Origin: Eucommia ulmoides | Taxonomy: Eukaryota; Streptophyta; Magnoliopsida; Garryales; Eucommiaceae | Reading direction: 5' to 3' | Assembly (NCBI GenBank): GCA_016647705.1 | Contig: CM028336.1 | Location: 16,876,880 to 16,940,879 of the forward strand | Length of the DNA: 64,000 nucleotides | Shown: positions 34,741 to 46,446 of the stretch, in pieces | How positions within the stretch are numbered: the stretch's first letter is position 1 | How the letters are laid out: every line of letters begins with the position of its first letter | Notes under the pieces: model-generated | Databases searched by the model: none | What the model was told of the DNA's origin: nothing | Seen by the model: the letters and a program-made list of their open reading frames with translations, nothing else | Position numbers and translations under genes: made by a program

Positions 34741-36512
34741 TGTGTTTGTTTTAATTACTTGCAAGTGCACAAATTAATTGTAGCAAAGATTAATAGTAGT
34801 GAGGTCGATCCCACGAGAATTGCTATAAGAGGGAAAAAACTTAATCCGTCCAAGTTAATTTAATTATATTCTAGTTTCAAATGATTTTGAGATTGTGATA
34901 AGAGATGAGAAAAATACTAAGATTTCAGAATCTACCAATATATAATTAATTAGTTTTATGATTGCGTTGATTCCAAATTTTGAATGATAATCTTACTATC
35001 CTCTTACGATTTTATAAATTAAGCTCAATGAAAATCTCAAGTTGGTTTTTCTTCTCTTCAAAAAAGTATAATTCTTAAGCATTATATGTACACAATTTAA
35101 TGAAAAGCATATAATCAAAAGATATTACTTGTTTTACAATATAAATCCAAGTATTAAATAATTTATAACAATCAATAATACATTATATTAAAGAGAAAAG
35201 TATTTATTTAATATAAAAAAAACCCGTAAACATTGAATTGAAAATTGTTTGAAATCAATATAACATAAAAACCTAATTAACTATGCATGCTTTCATCATC
35301 AATCTTAGTAGAAGGAAAAATTAGAAATACATAGTAAAATAAATAAAATACTAGATCTAAAAAGAAATCAAAGTAGAGAACTTGGCTAAAATTTGTGGGT
35401 TTCGTATTTTGAGCATTATATTGTTTTTGTATTTGTTTCTTTAACTTGGATTTGTGCAAACGAGCATTCCCAACCTTAAGACAAAACTACTCATAAAGAT
35501 CAGATTGATTATTCACAAGTATGATATATCTTTGATATTTAATTCTAACGTTACTCTAATATAGGGTGAATTAAAATCGAGGAATAAACCATCAAGTTTA
35601 CTAATCAATCCCCAAGACTATTATTGTATGACGGTCAGGTTTAGACCTCAAGTACTAGATGAAACGAAGAAATTTAACTTCAAATCAAATTTTTGACAAT
35701 AACTTTTTGAAAATAAATTCAATTATAAATTTAATAATAAAATCTATTCAAGAACAATATTTGTCATCATACAATTGTTTATACAAATCTAGAATTAAAT
35801 TAAAAACATAATATTACATAAACTAAAAAATACAATACTACAATTCTAACTTGGTTGGAGGAAGTTAGTCGGTCATCGTTGCGTAAAGCGGTGTTTTCTA
35901 AGAAACAATCCTAAAAAACACCATTTACATTTTGTACCCTTAAAAATTCAAGCTTCCTCTTCTAAAAAATAAAAGTAAAAGAAGATCAAAGAAAAAATAC
36001 GTATAAATGGTGGAAAATGGTATGAAAATGCTATGGAAGTTGTATATTTTTGTTCCCAAACAACTAGTACAATTTATAGATTTCCCAAATGAAGTTTGGA
36101 GGGTATAAATTGACCAAAACTACATCAATTTGGGTGCAAAATGGACAAGTTTGCAACAAATAAATAGTATCTGAGCTAGAAATGGGTTGGAATGGATAAG
36201 AACGGGCTAGCCAAGTGGGTTGGTCACTTGTCCAGCCAGGTGCCTACGCATTGCATGGCTTCGGAAGCTGAGCACCCGCAGCCAAGCAATGCGCGACTCC
36301 TTTGCTAAGCTGTGCTTTGTGATTTCATTCGGAATGCCGTGGTTTGCTCATTTTTCATACGTTTTGTTCCAAATTAACACGGTTTTGTTCCATTTCCAAA
36401 AACCTACAAAAAACAAATGAAATAACTTATTTCTAATAATTTAATTTAGTCAAATGATTAACAATACTTAGTTTAGTGGTATTAAATCGCACAAAATGCG
36501 GTGCGATCACCA
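34741..36512 (-). repeat. LTR of the second Athila-like element
   Basis: About 1.77 kb between the primer site and a GTGATCGCACCGC-like start on the minus strand near 36512. A cluster of GC-richer sequence lies at 36185-36350. The outer boundary is approximate because no second copy was found. Confidence 0.5.
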
Positions 36513-36619
36513 TCGTGACAGGAATTCATTTAACATGTTTATATTATGTCATTTATCTCAGGTGGCTAGGGTTTGGTAGAACTACATCTGACTTGATTCT
36601 TAGCCCGCCTAACCATTTA

Positions 36620-36880
36620 CGTTTATTATTTTGGTAACTCCGGAAAAGTCGATAACTCCATTTACTTTTATTGTTTTAATAACTCCATTTATTTTTGTTG
36701 TTTTGGTAACTTCGGAAAAGCCAGTAACAATTGTTCTAGTAACTCTGAAAAATGACGGTGACTCCATTTACTTTTATTACTTTGGTAACTTCGGAAAAGC
36801 CGATGACTTCATTTACTTTTATTACTTTGGTAATTCCCGAAAATCCGGTAACTCCATTTACTTTTATTGTTTTCAATGGC
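36620..36880 (+). repeat. Tandem array of GGTAACTCCGGAAAAG units
   Basis: Irregular repeats combining GGTAACTTCGGAAAAGCC and ACTCCATTTACTTTTATT, with starts near 36633, 36705, 36785 and 36829. They keep one frame open for 116 codons only because of the repeat; no protein is proposed. Confidence 0.75.
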
Positions 36881-37020
36881 AAAAGTCTACTCGAATTATG
36901 CTCGACTTGATCTTCGATGCATTTCCGACGTACGTGGGCAACTACTTGATTGATTCAGTCATATTTTCTTCGAAATATTAATGTTGTTTTCGTCTCCATG
37001 AGATGATCGTAATTAGCACT

Positions 37021-37063
37021 ATTCACTTTCTTAAGAAAGAGATTCACTTTCTTAAGAAAGAGA
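37021..37063. repeat. Tandem pair of a 21-bp unit containing a perfect palindrome
   Basis: ATTCACTTTCTTAAGAAAGAG occurs twice in tandem. Within each copy CTTTCTTAAGAAAG is a perfect 14-bp palindrome. Confidence 0.9.
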
Positions 37064-37230
37064 TGTGTGTTTTGGTGTTGCAAGGCCTATGGCCCTTGGT
37101 AATACTATTTTCATTTCATTTTCTTGAAAGACCGACCTAATCTGATCGAGGTTTAGTTATTTCTTTGTTTAATCATCTTAGAGGAAAAAATGGCCACCAT
37201 GAGTAAACTAATATGACAAAGAGGGGCATC

Positions 37231-38770
37231 TGTAGACACCGCATTTTGTCATGCCCATTTTTTTATTTAATATAAGTATTGAGTCTAAAGCAGAAATTTG
37301 GACAAAATTTAAACCGTGTTTTAATAGATGAATTCACGCCTCAGATTTTCGTGTTTATTTTTTACATAATGTTTTAATTAAAAAAATACAAAAAAAATTG
37401 GCAATTTGGCTAAATTTGGCAAGAAATAAGGTTTAGACTAAAATTGAAATTTCTAAAAGTTAATTTAGGACCAAATTGATTAAATCAAAAGTGGATTTTC
37501 ATAAAATATCACTTTTGGTATAGTTAATTTTGGATTCCACCCCTTAATTTTAAGAAATTTTACTAGTTACACTTACTTTTCATTTTGGCCCAAAAATTGT
37601 ATTTTTTTTTCAGTGTCAACAAATTGACTACCAATTGAATGTTAATTTTTGAAATTGAATGTTCCAAGATTAAATGGAGAGTTTAATTTCATGTTTAACA
37701 TTTTAATTTCATGGAAAACAAAAAACAAATTGTATTTTATTAGTAAAAAGTGCTCATAGCACTAATTTCACTTCATATCCCCTACCCAGGAATAAGAAGG
37801 TGCATTGGGATTCTAAATTGGAGTGCCATTAGTAATATTGAGAGTACCCTAAGTCATTACATTGAATGGCATGACTTAAGGATGTTGACATTATAAGTCT
37901 ACCATTCAATTCCCAATCTAGGGGGCTAAAATTTAGAATTACACGAAATAGGGGGTAGCTGTCCACCAAAGGACAGCTACCACCGCCTTTGGTTACCTTG
38001 CACACTCACCAGGGCACGCGCCCTGGTCAGTGCATCAATTTTGCTGCCTATAAATACAAGACCAAGTCCACCCATTTCACTTGCTATTGGCTTATACCTT
38101 GCATACACTTGTATTATACTTGCCAAGACTTTCTTTCTCTATCTAAAATACTCTCTCAAAAAAGTTAGTTACCTAGATTCTTAGAAAAAGAAAATCTCTA
38201 CACAAGAGATCAAAACCAAAGAAAGAAGAAGAAGAAGGATAAAACTTCAAAGGTGGAAGGACTTCCTCCATAGTAAGGAAAGTCTTCTAAACCCCTTGAA
38301 AATATTTTTCATTTTTTTAACCATCTAAAGGAGGACATAAAATTGACCACAACCCAAGAGGTCATTTCCAAATGAACACTAAAAACAAGTTTACTTTTTT
38401 GTATTTTTTTTGCCTTAATTTAATTTCCTGCACTTTACATTTATGTCATTTACATTTCTGCTCTGCGTCTTTCTGTGCTTTATATTTTTCGCACTTTATT
38501 TTTAGTTATTTACCTTTCCATATTTAAATTTCTATCATTTACATTCTCTGTTCTGCTCTTTAAATTTTTAGCATTTTTTTTCTTTATTTTTTTACACATA
38601 TATATACATTTATTATACTCAAAATACAATAAGAAACCAAAAATATTTTTTTCTAAAAATATTTTTCTTCATAAAGATAATACCAAAAAATGTATTTTTT
38701 TTCTTTCTTCATAAGAAAACCAAAAACTTTTTTTTTTTCTTTTAAAATGGTTCTTCATAAAAATCAAACC
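37231..38770 (+). repeat. Right LTR of the Tat/Ogre element
   Basis: Starts TGTAGACACCGC directly after the purine tract and matches the left LTR over its length to about 38770, with the TATA box at 38049-38057 and the GGGGCTAAAAT block at 37920. Confidence 0.8.
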
Positions 38771-38944
38771 ACAAAACTATTAGTCGTTACAATAAACGTT
38801 CCAACCATAATTAAAGTACAACACATAAAATTCATATGTACTAAAAAAAATAAAATAATAGATAATCGTCACAATACAAATAAGAGAGGGATGACAATTG
38901 GGAAGTTGGCAACGAACAAATAATGAAAATCCTAACCCTATAAC

Positions 38945-39133
38945 TAGGGATAGAAGTCAAATCGAACTGACGAGTAATTGAACGAAACCGAACTGAACGA
39001 TTAGATTTTGTAACCGACTAAATGGTTTTAGTTTTGAAATTAGAAATAAAAGCAGTTTTAGTTTTGGTTTTGGGATAGTAACCGTGAAACCAAACTGCGT
39101 AACCGAACCATGTAACCGACATTTTAATTTTTA

Positions 39134-39188
<55 letters not shown>

Positions 39189-39742
39189 CAACCCCATTTA
39201 TTTATTTATAGTTTAGTCCCTTATATATATATATATGTATATTTTATTTACAGTCCAACCCACCACCAAAATTATTGAGATTAGTTGATTATTGAGATAA
39301 TATTTGGAGACATTGATTTGTATTGTATTAATTATCTATCGTTGTATTTTAATTATGGTTAACAACATTTATTATAACAATTAATAGTTTTTGTGGTTTG
39401 ATTTTAGTTTTTGGAATTTATGTTTTATATTTTAGTTATATTTTTATTTATATATAAAAAATAACAGTCTGCGATTTCGTGATTTTGATTTTTTGTTTTG
39501 ATTTTTTATAAAATTAAAAAATCTTAAATGGTGTCACAGTTTTATTTATATATATATAAAATAAATCTTAAACGGTTTCACGGTTTTGATTTTGGTTTTG
39601 TATGAAGTTGAACAATTAGGTTTTAAAATCGTTTTAAAAAAATGGCGATTTTAGTTTTGTTTTCGGTTTGGGTATATGTCTGATGATTTTATTTTTTGGT
39701 TTCTAGTCAAACTGAACCAAAACTAGACCGTTGCTATTCCTA
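38945..39742. mobile_element. hAT-like non-autonomous element (inner)
   Basis: Imperfect inverted ends TAGGGATAGAAG (38945) and CTATTCCTA (to 39742), flanked by 8-bp direct repeats CCTATAAC (38937-38944) and CCAATAAC (39743-39750) that differ at one position. The 8-bp duplication and TAGGG end fit hAT. The interior is rich in GGTTTTGGTTTT / GAACCGAAC words and holds the (TA)n tract. Confidence 0.65.
39136..39185. repeat. (AT)n microsatellite
   Basis: About 25 uninterrupted AT units inside the inner hAT-like element. The small open frame across it is an artefact of the repeat. Confidence 0.95.
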
Positions 39743-39756
39743 CCAATAACACAAAC

Positions 39757-39787
39757 AAACACACACACACACACATACACACACACT
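39757..39787. repeat. (AC)n microsatellite
   Basis: ACAC repeats with one AT interruption, just right of the inner hAT-like element. Confidence 0.8.
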
Positions 39788-40053
39788 AGGAGTTAAACTG
39801 TCAATAAATAAAAAGTGAGGGTAATCTATATATAATAAAAATATAACTAAAATATCGCTTACATTGTTCGATTACGCGTTTCATTTTCACTATTACTATC
39901 CCAAAATCAAAATCAAAACCAAAATCAAAACCGTTTCAGTTTCCAATTTCAAAACCAAAACTGTAACCAAAACTATTTAATCGGTTTCAAAATCGAACCG
40001 TTCGATTCAATTTTGTTTGCTTACCAGTTGGTTGGGGTTGAATTGTCATCCCT

Positions 40054-41479
40054 ATTGTTTTCTTCATCTTCATCTGGTTTCTTTTCTTCTTTCCTTCTAT
40101 GGATAGCTTTCTTAGAAACCCCATGATTCTACTTCTTGACTAGGTGAGGCCTCCACTTTAGGTCAAACTGGAAGATGCATGTATGATGGAGAATCTTGCT
40201 CTAATCCCCTCCGTACCCTTGGCATCAGTGTATCTTTGTCTTTTAGAGTCTATAGCTAGTTAGATTATCTCTTCCCTCAAACCTTATCTACTAACCTATT
40301 TCAAGAGGGTTTGTTCTAAAAGAGATGGAGCTATGGTCTTCTATGATTACCCTTTGAAGACAAGCCTTCACCTTCCGATGCACAACCACTGTTCTAAAAT
40401 AGATGGATTTAGAGTTTCAAGAATTTTTGGTCCCTTTGCTGCATTATTTCCATGCTTTCATAGTAATATCAAACTAAGATTTTTAAGAAACCATCCCTGA
40501 TCCAATCTTAGAGCTTACAAGTGACCCTTGTGTTCTTATATGTTTTATCTTGTTTTTTTAATTTTTTTATTCTTGTAATGTTATTATTCTTATTTTTTTG
40601 TTTTCTTCATTTTTAGAAATTGTGAAATTGAATGCCTTAGACATAGTTGCTGCAACTAAGAGGAAGGCATTAGAGAAAATGGGTTGGGCTCCCTAGAATA
40701 TGGCAAATACCAAGGTTGAATTGAAATAAGCCCTTTCCTCCCCTGACCCAAATCTGCAACATGGATAAGGGGACAAAGATGTGAGACATAACTTAAACAA
40801 AGATCCCATCCATCCTTGAATCTTGATGATGATCCCCTCATTCTTACGATAAAGCTCAGGGTACTATACATTGATGATGAATCTTCACTAATCTGTGAAC
40901 TTCATGGGACGGGTACTAAGGCTTTGTGGAGTCAAGAATTCCAATGTTAGAGTAGTAGCATGACATTGGCATAACACTTCCTAGGTTAAATGTCGGTTCA
41001 ACAGCGTCAACTCTTTCATTTCTCAAAGCATTTGGGCCAAGAGGATTGTGGTTTCACTAGATCCCGTTGGTTGTTGCAATGCAATCTGAATGGTGATCTA
41101 CTTGTGATAGACTTTGTTGGTTTTTAAGATTGAAAGACTACCATGATGTTGATCAAATTTGATTAGTGTACGCTAAATTACCGTACGAATCTAAGTCTAA
41201 TAACCACATAAGTGATTGACTTGAGAACTTTAAGTCGGTATTTCCTCAAGTATCTACTTGAAATCTCACATTCGACTATTCTCCGGCTATATGAAGTGGG
41301 AAACTTTCATGTTCCGTTTTTCATAAACCTAATTTTGGCTCATCCAAGGCGACATTGTTAAGAATTCTCTAATTCAATCTTTACAATTCTAAAGTCTTAT
41401 CTCGCACGTTATCTCTGCGTCGAGACCGGTTGCTGTGTGAGTATCCAACGATTTTGCCTAGTGACATCTATCATCATGG
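40054..41479 (+). other. Weakly coding-like region, unassigned
   Basis: Between 40330 and 40450 one plus-strand frame reads FYDYPLKTSLHLPM followed by a Phe-rich stretch. This recalls the FYEYPFxVGFxFP motif of the gypsy-associated gag-like domain also seen at 15940. Further on (40615-40680) the frame reads ALDxVAATKRKALEKMG-like sequence. Frames are broken and the match is weak. It may be a decayed gypsy fragment. Confidence 0.3.
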
Positions 41480-42160
41480 TAATAATATGTGCTATAGCAA
41501 ATATCCTAAATTATTAATCATACTTTTAATGAATGTAAATAAAGTATGAAATTGTAATTGTGCACCGTGATACTTAGGATCCTTACTATATGCGAGGGCA
41601 ACCATATTATCACAATGTATGGTTACAAGATCTGTAGAATGTGGTACTATCTGAATATTCTCTAAAAATCGTTTTAACTAACAACCTCTTGAACAGCTAA
41701 AGCACAAGCAACATATTCTACTTCCAAATTGGATAGTGTTATGTAGGATTGTTTTTTGTTAGATCACGAAATAGCACAATCTCTGAGTATGAAAGCATAT
41801 CCTGATGTCGACTTACGTTCGTCCAAGTCACCACTCCAATATGTGTCACTATATCATTGCAAATGTATAGTTCCACCACGATAGCAAAGCATATAGTCTA
41901 CGGTTCCACGAATATACTGCAAGATCCTTTTAACTACTCTCCAATAAATAATTCTTGGATTGCTCTGGAAACGACTAACCAACCCCACAACATAACATAT
42001 GTCTGGTCGTGTACACATCATGGCATACATTAGACTTCCAGTTGTACTTGCATATGGTATACATAACATTTTTTTTTCAACATTAGTTATAGGATAAAGA
42101 TCAAGACTCAAGGTACTACTCTTCTCAACAGGAGTGTCTATAGGCTTAACATTATGCATT
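41480..42160 (-). mobile_element. Copia RT end and RNase H
   Basis: The 101-codon frame at 41854-42159 contains PYASTTGSLMYAMMCTRPD and FQSNPRIIYWRVVKRILQYI, the conserved copia segment joining RT to RNase H. AEYVACALAVQE follows at about 41700 and a DPKYHG-like motif at about 41570. Confidence 0.8.
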
Positions 42161-43000
42161 CAAAATCGTTCAAGTACCTTCCTGATATAAATCTCTTGAG
42201 ATAAAGTAAGAAGTTTTTTAGAACGGCCTCTAATAATTTTAACACCAAGTACATAATTTACTTCACCCATGTCCTTTATATCAAAAGTTTCTTAGAAAGA
42301 TCTCTAATAATTTTAACACCAAGTACATAATTTGTTTCACGCATGTCATTCATATCAAAAGTAAAGGACAACCACTCTTTAGTGGAGAAAATCATTCATA
42401 TGTCATTTCATACCAATTAAATATTGTCTACATATAGAGTAAGGATAGTAAAATTCTTATTCGATCACTTTAAATAAACACAATAATCTTTCTCAATCAT
42501 GATAAAGTCAAAAGTAATTATGTCTTGATGAAATTTGAGGTACCATTGTCTAGATGATTATTTTAAGCCATAAATTGAACGTTTTAGCTTGCACACTTTG
42601 CGCTCTTATCCCTTGGCCACAAAACCAATAGGTTGATCTATGTAGATCTCTTCATCTAGTTCTCCATTGAGAAAAACAGTCTTAACATCCATTTGAAAAA
42701 AGTTCTAGATCCAAATGGGCGACAATGGTTAGGATTAGACGAATGGATGCAAACTTAAAAACGGGTGAAAAAGTTTCCTTATAGTCTACACTTTTTTTTA
42801 GTGTAACCTTTCGCTACGAGACGAGCTTTATACCTATCAATAGATCCATTTGTCTAACATTTAATCTTCAAAACTATTTTTTCCAATATATTTTTCATCT
42901 AGGCGAAAGATCAACTAGTTGTCATACTTGATTCTTTTGTATAGAACTAATCTCATCTTTAATTGCAGTTATCCATTCTTTAGAAACAGACGATAATAAA
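42161..43000 (-). mobile_element. Copia reverse transcriptase
   Basis: RT core sequence on the minus strand, including the LGVKIIRD-like motif (duplicated, see 42231-42378), the [15 protein letters not shown]-type region near 42660-42700 and a YKAR-type motif near 42830. Confidence 0.7.
42231..42378 (-). repeat. Tandem 74-bp duplication in the copia RT region
   Basis: TAATAATTTTAACACCAAGT starts at 42231 and again at 42305, with the following 50 bp also repeated. It lies over the LGVKI motif on the minus strand. Confidence 0.8.
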
Positions 43001-43479
43001 GCCTCTTGATAAAAGGAAGGCTCTTCTTCTTCTAGTGAAAAACACATGAAAAATTTATCATCAATCCCAAATGGACGTCGAAGAATATTTTCACGTTGAT
43101 TTCTATACAGCTAAAGAGTTTGAGAATTATTTTGTGGTACACTCCTACTATTTTCTAAATATCTCCCACTATTCTAGGTGACCATTAGCGTATGTGTATA
43201 AGGATGAAGATTAATTTTCTCACTCTCGCTGAGTGATGGTGTAAAGTTATCATTTGACTCATTTAGCTTATAAAGTTCTTTACTACCTCTTAGTTCACAT
43301 CTACTTGGAAACTCATTTTTCATAAATTCGACATTGCGTGACTTAATATCGGTCAGTGTGCTATCAGAACATTCATGTAACATCACATGTCCTTTGGAGT
43401 GATCAGGATATCTAATGAATGTGCACATTTGAGCTCTAGGGCCTAATTTTCTATGTGCATGTGATGTAACACGAACATA

Positions 43480-44600
43480 ACCTGCAAATCTCTATGGTTG
43501 CAAATGTTCTAATTCAGGTTTAAAACCAGATGGTACTGACTTAGAAGGTCTTCTATTAAGGATATAGGTTACTGTCAATAAAGCATCTCCCCATAAATTG
43601 ATTGGTAGATTAGTATATGCTATCATTAACTTAACCATATCAAATAAACTTCGATTCTTACGCTTAGCTACTCCATTTTGTTGTGGAGTACCGAGAATCG
43701 TCAACTATCTAATGATGCCTCTATTATCACATAAGTCCTTGAATTGTTCCGACAAATACTCACGTCCTCGGTCAATACGTAAAATCTTAAGATTTTTACC
43801 TCTTTGATTCTCAACTAAATGAACAAATCTTTGGAAGCAATCCAATACCTTTGATTTGTGAGAAATGAGATAAACATAATAAAAACGCTAGTAATCATCA
43901 AAGAATGTGATAATTAGCACCATGTCGTGCCCTAACATTCATAGGTCCTCAAATGTCATAATGGACTAACTCTAAGGAAAATATAGCTCTTCTAGCCTTG
44001 CCAAAAGGCTTTATTGTGACCTTTCCAGCTAAACAAGATTCACATACATATAAGTTAATTATAGAGAATGGACCTAAAAGTTCTTCTCAAGCTAACCTTG
44101 TCATTCTTTTTTGCCCAATATGACGAAGTCTTGCATGCCATGTAACAGATGTAGATGTAATAAAATCATTATTACTAGAAGTTAAATATGTATCAAAATA
44201 TTGAGAATCGTCAACATCTAGTACATAAAATCCATCTATGATGTGTCCATTACCATAAAACAAGGAATTGAATAGAGTCTATAGTAAAACTGGAAAAAAA
44301 AAAAAAAAAAACTAGTCTGGCCATGGTAGCAACAGACATCAAGTTTTGTCTAACTCTAGAAGCATAGAGAACATCATAGAGAAGCATGGTGCATCCAAAA
44401 CGCATATTTAATTGATAGGTTCCAATTCCCATCACATCTTCGCTAGTGCTATTCCCCATGTAAATACGTTGACTCCCAATTGGAATTTTGTGATACTCAA
44501 TGAACCCTACTCGATCTTTTGCGACGTGTCTTATTGCTCCAGTATATACAATCCAATCAGGAAATGAATGAACAACCAAGACATTACTGCATACATAGGC
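43480..44600 (-). mobile_element. Copia integrase and protease
   Basis: 43492-43704 carries TPQQNGVAKRKNRSLFDMVK and LPINLWGDAL, the conserved end of the copia integrase core. Upstream are a zinc-binding, LCESCLAGK-type region (about 44000-44060) and the protease-side motif YMGNSTSEDVMGIG (about 44430-44460). Confidence 0.8.
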
Positions 44601-44872
44601 GTCATTTTGAAAGATGGTGTTGGTTTGTATATTCTTTGGCTCAATACATTCACGAGAGAAGTGACCAAGTTTATCATAGTTGTAACACTTTAGTTTATAC
44701 TTGTTCTTCTTTCTTCCACGCTTTCCTTTTTGATACTTTTTGTCCTTTCTCTTTTATAAATAGATCTTCCTATTCCTCCTTATCGTGTTTTGTCCTACCA
44801 CTTTTGCTTGGACCCAAATGCCTGGCGATGGCTAGACTCTCCGACAAACATAGAAGTATTGCCTTGTGCCTT
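44601..44872 (-). mobile_element. Copia gag, zinc-knuckle end
   Basis: Lys/Arg-rich sequence followed by a CxxxxKLGHFxRxC-like knuckle near 44650-44690, then the start of the protease region. The other half of gag lies at 46447-47073, right of the solo LTR. Confidence 0.6.
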
Positions 44873-46446
44873 TGATAGGTGTAAATTACCTATATATTTC
44901 CAAACCAAAATTGTTAGTTTTCGAGTACGTTTAATACGTTTTTGTTAAGTTTTAATATGTTTTTATTCTTTTTGTATTAAAACATGTGTGTGGGGTGAAA
45001 ATGTATGAAATCGGAGCATAAACGATGAAATCATATCAAGAACGGAGGAAAAACAAGCAAGGATGCAAGATTCTGAAAATAGCAGCCCACCGCCTAGGCG
45101 GTGAAAATGCAGAATGCACCAATTCTTACTGAACGTCCACCGTCGCGGCACTAAGATCCACCGCCGCGGGGGTGACAATGCAGGATGTCACCAAGTCCAT
45201 CTTCTAGGCGAACCTTAAACAGACATACTCCACCGCCGTGGCAGTGAATCCCACCGCCTCAATGGTCAGCTCTGTACAGTCTTAAAATATTTATTTAGAT
45301 ATTTTGCCTATTTAAAGCCCTCATCTCCTCTTCTCTTTCGGTGGAACCACATCCCAACCCTTTAGGCTATATTTTAGGGTGAGTTTGAGGGATTTTTTAG
45401 GGAGCGCTCTCAACCCGAGGTGGAAAATGAAAAGGGAAGCAATCGTTCGACGGTTCTAGCACAAGTTCTTCGGATATCGGCTAAGTCACTTGTTTCTTCT
45501 CTTTGTTTTCTTTATTTTGGTAGTTGTTGAGCATGTTTACGCTATTTTACTTTGTATATGTGGTTATGGCCATTAGCTAAACATAGGTTGTTTAGGGATT
45601 ATTAATATAATTTATGAATACATTGTTTAATTGAGTTTGTGTTTTGTTTGCGGATGTTTTTTATTATTTTGATTGTGAGTGCCGTATTGTTTGTTTATCA
45701 TGTTATTAGAATTATGTTATGAGAATATGAGGTTTGAAAAATCCCAGATTCAGACTAGAATAAATGAACGCCACGATCCAACAACCCGGTCGGGAGTTAG
45801 ATTGTGATCAATCGATGACGTTGGGATAAGACTCACGTGACATAGAGTCGTTAAGAAGTTGAGGAGGATTTCGGCGTTGACGCGAAGTCATGTATTCCCT
45901 TGTCTTACACTCGGGAGAGGTGAGGAGAGAGTTTAAGAACTGAGATTGTCGATAGGGTAAACACAACGCGACGATTCAATAACTCGGGAGAGAGTTGGAT
46001 TGTGTACAATCAATGACATTGGGGAGAGACTCATGCGGCCTAGGGTTGTTAAGACATTGAGAGGGACTTCTTCATTGACACGAAGTCGCGTATTCCCCTA
46101 TCTTACACTCGGAAGAGGTGACGAAAGAGTTTACGAACTGAGATTGTCATATAAGTCGAACGCCGTTAATATAAAATAAAATGAGATCGAACACGTATTC
46201 GTAAACGAAACTAATCCCTAGACAACCTAGTCTCTCAAAACTATCTCAATATAGTATTAGTATAGTTAAATTAGTATTTTAGTATTAGTATTAAATTTTA
46301 TATTCTATTTTTGTCACCTAGATAAAGTCGGGTTATGACAATCGCGGTATTCGATAGTAATCTCAACCAATCTCTGTGGATACGATACCCGACCAAAATG
46401 TCCATTATACTAAAACTTGATTCATACGCTTGCGGTGAAAGTGACA
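44873..46446 (+). mobile_element. Solo LTR, gypsy-like (family member C)
   Basis: Starts TGATAGGTGTAAATTACC and aligns with 6985-8408 and 22523-23950. Flanking 5-mers GCCTT and GCACT agree only partly, so the right end is approximate. Longer than its relatives because a block of about 190 bp, bearing the TCGGGAG, GAGACTCA and CGAAGTC boxes, is present twice (about 45765-46155). Self-complementary CCGCCGCGG motifs recur at 45090-45260. It sits in the gag of the second copia. Confidence 0.8.

Larger units (their letters stand above)
32480..36512 (-). mobile_element. Second Athila-like non-autonomous LTR element, in the Ogre 3' region
   Basis: Read on the minus strand: one recognised LTR (36512-34741), primer-binding site (34737-34711), Tyr-rich reading-frame segment (about 34340-34070), Glu-rich segment (33775-33419), the GTTGAAGACGT / GGCAACCCACT module (33290-33241), and a region near 32740-32560 matching 3985-4200 of the first element. 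It is a relative of 752-6053 with the same order of parts. The left boundary is approximate. It splits the Ogre 3' region, so it is younger than the Ogre element. Broken. Confidence 0.7.
36513..37230 (+). mobile_element. 3' untranslated region of the Ogre element, second part
   Basis: Resumes after the nested element. Holds a tandem array (36620-36880), two copies of a 21-bp palindrome-bearing repeat (37021-37063) and the purine tract AAAGAGGGGCATC (37218-37230) that precedes the right LTR. Confidence 0.65.
17746..38770 (+). mobile_element. Tat/Ogre-type Ty3/gypsy element with two nested insertions
   Basis: Long LTRs (left 2875 bp) beginning TGTAGACA, a tRNA-Arg-like primer site, a leader of about 1.5 kb, then gag, protease, a G-patch-like segment, RT, RNase H and integrase in order. 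A long 3' region with tandem repeats and a purine tract AAAGAGGGGCATC (37218-37230) precede the right LTR. Without its guests the element is about 15.5 kb, within the range known for Ogre-like elements. A solo LTR (22523-23950) sits in gag and an Athila-like element (about 32480-36512) sits in the 3' region. LTR similarity is roughly 80-85% by eye, so it is old. The coding region is broken at very many points. Confidence 0.85.
38887..40053. mobile_element. hAT-like non-autonomous element (outer)
   Basis: Inverted ends AGGGATGACAATT at 38887 and, reversed, AATTGTCATCCCT at 40053. The interior near the right end is rich in AACCAAAACC / GAACCG words. No 8-bp duplication was found at its edges, so the assignment rests on the ends alone. 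Confidence 0.4.

Noticed and set aside
36631-36981. 116-codon plus-strand frame
   Set aside because: Kept open by a tandem array in the Ogre 3' region; no protein similarity.
39084-39278. 64-codon frame with Ile-Tyr repeats
   Set aside because: Translation of the (AT)n microsatellite.
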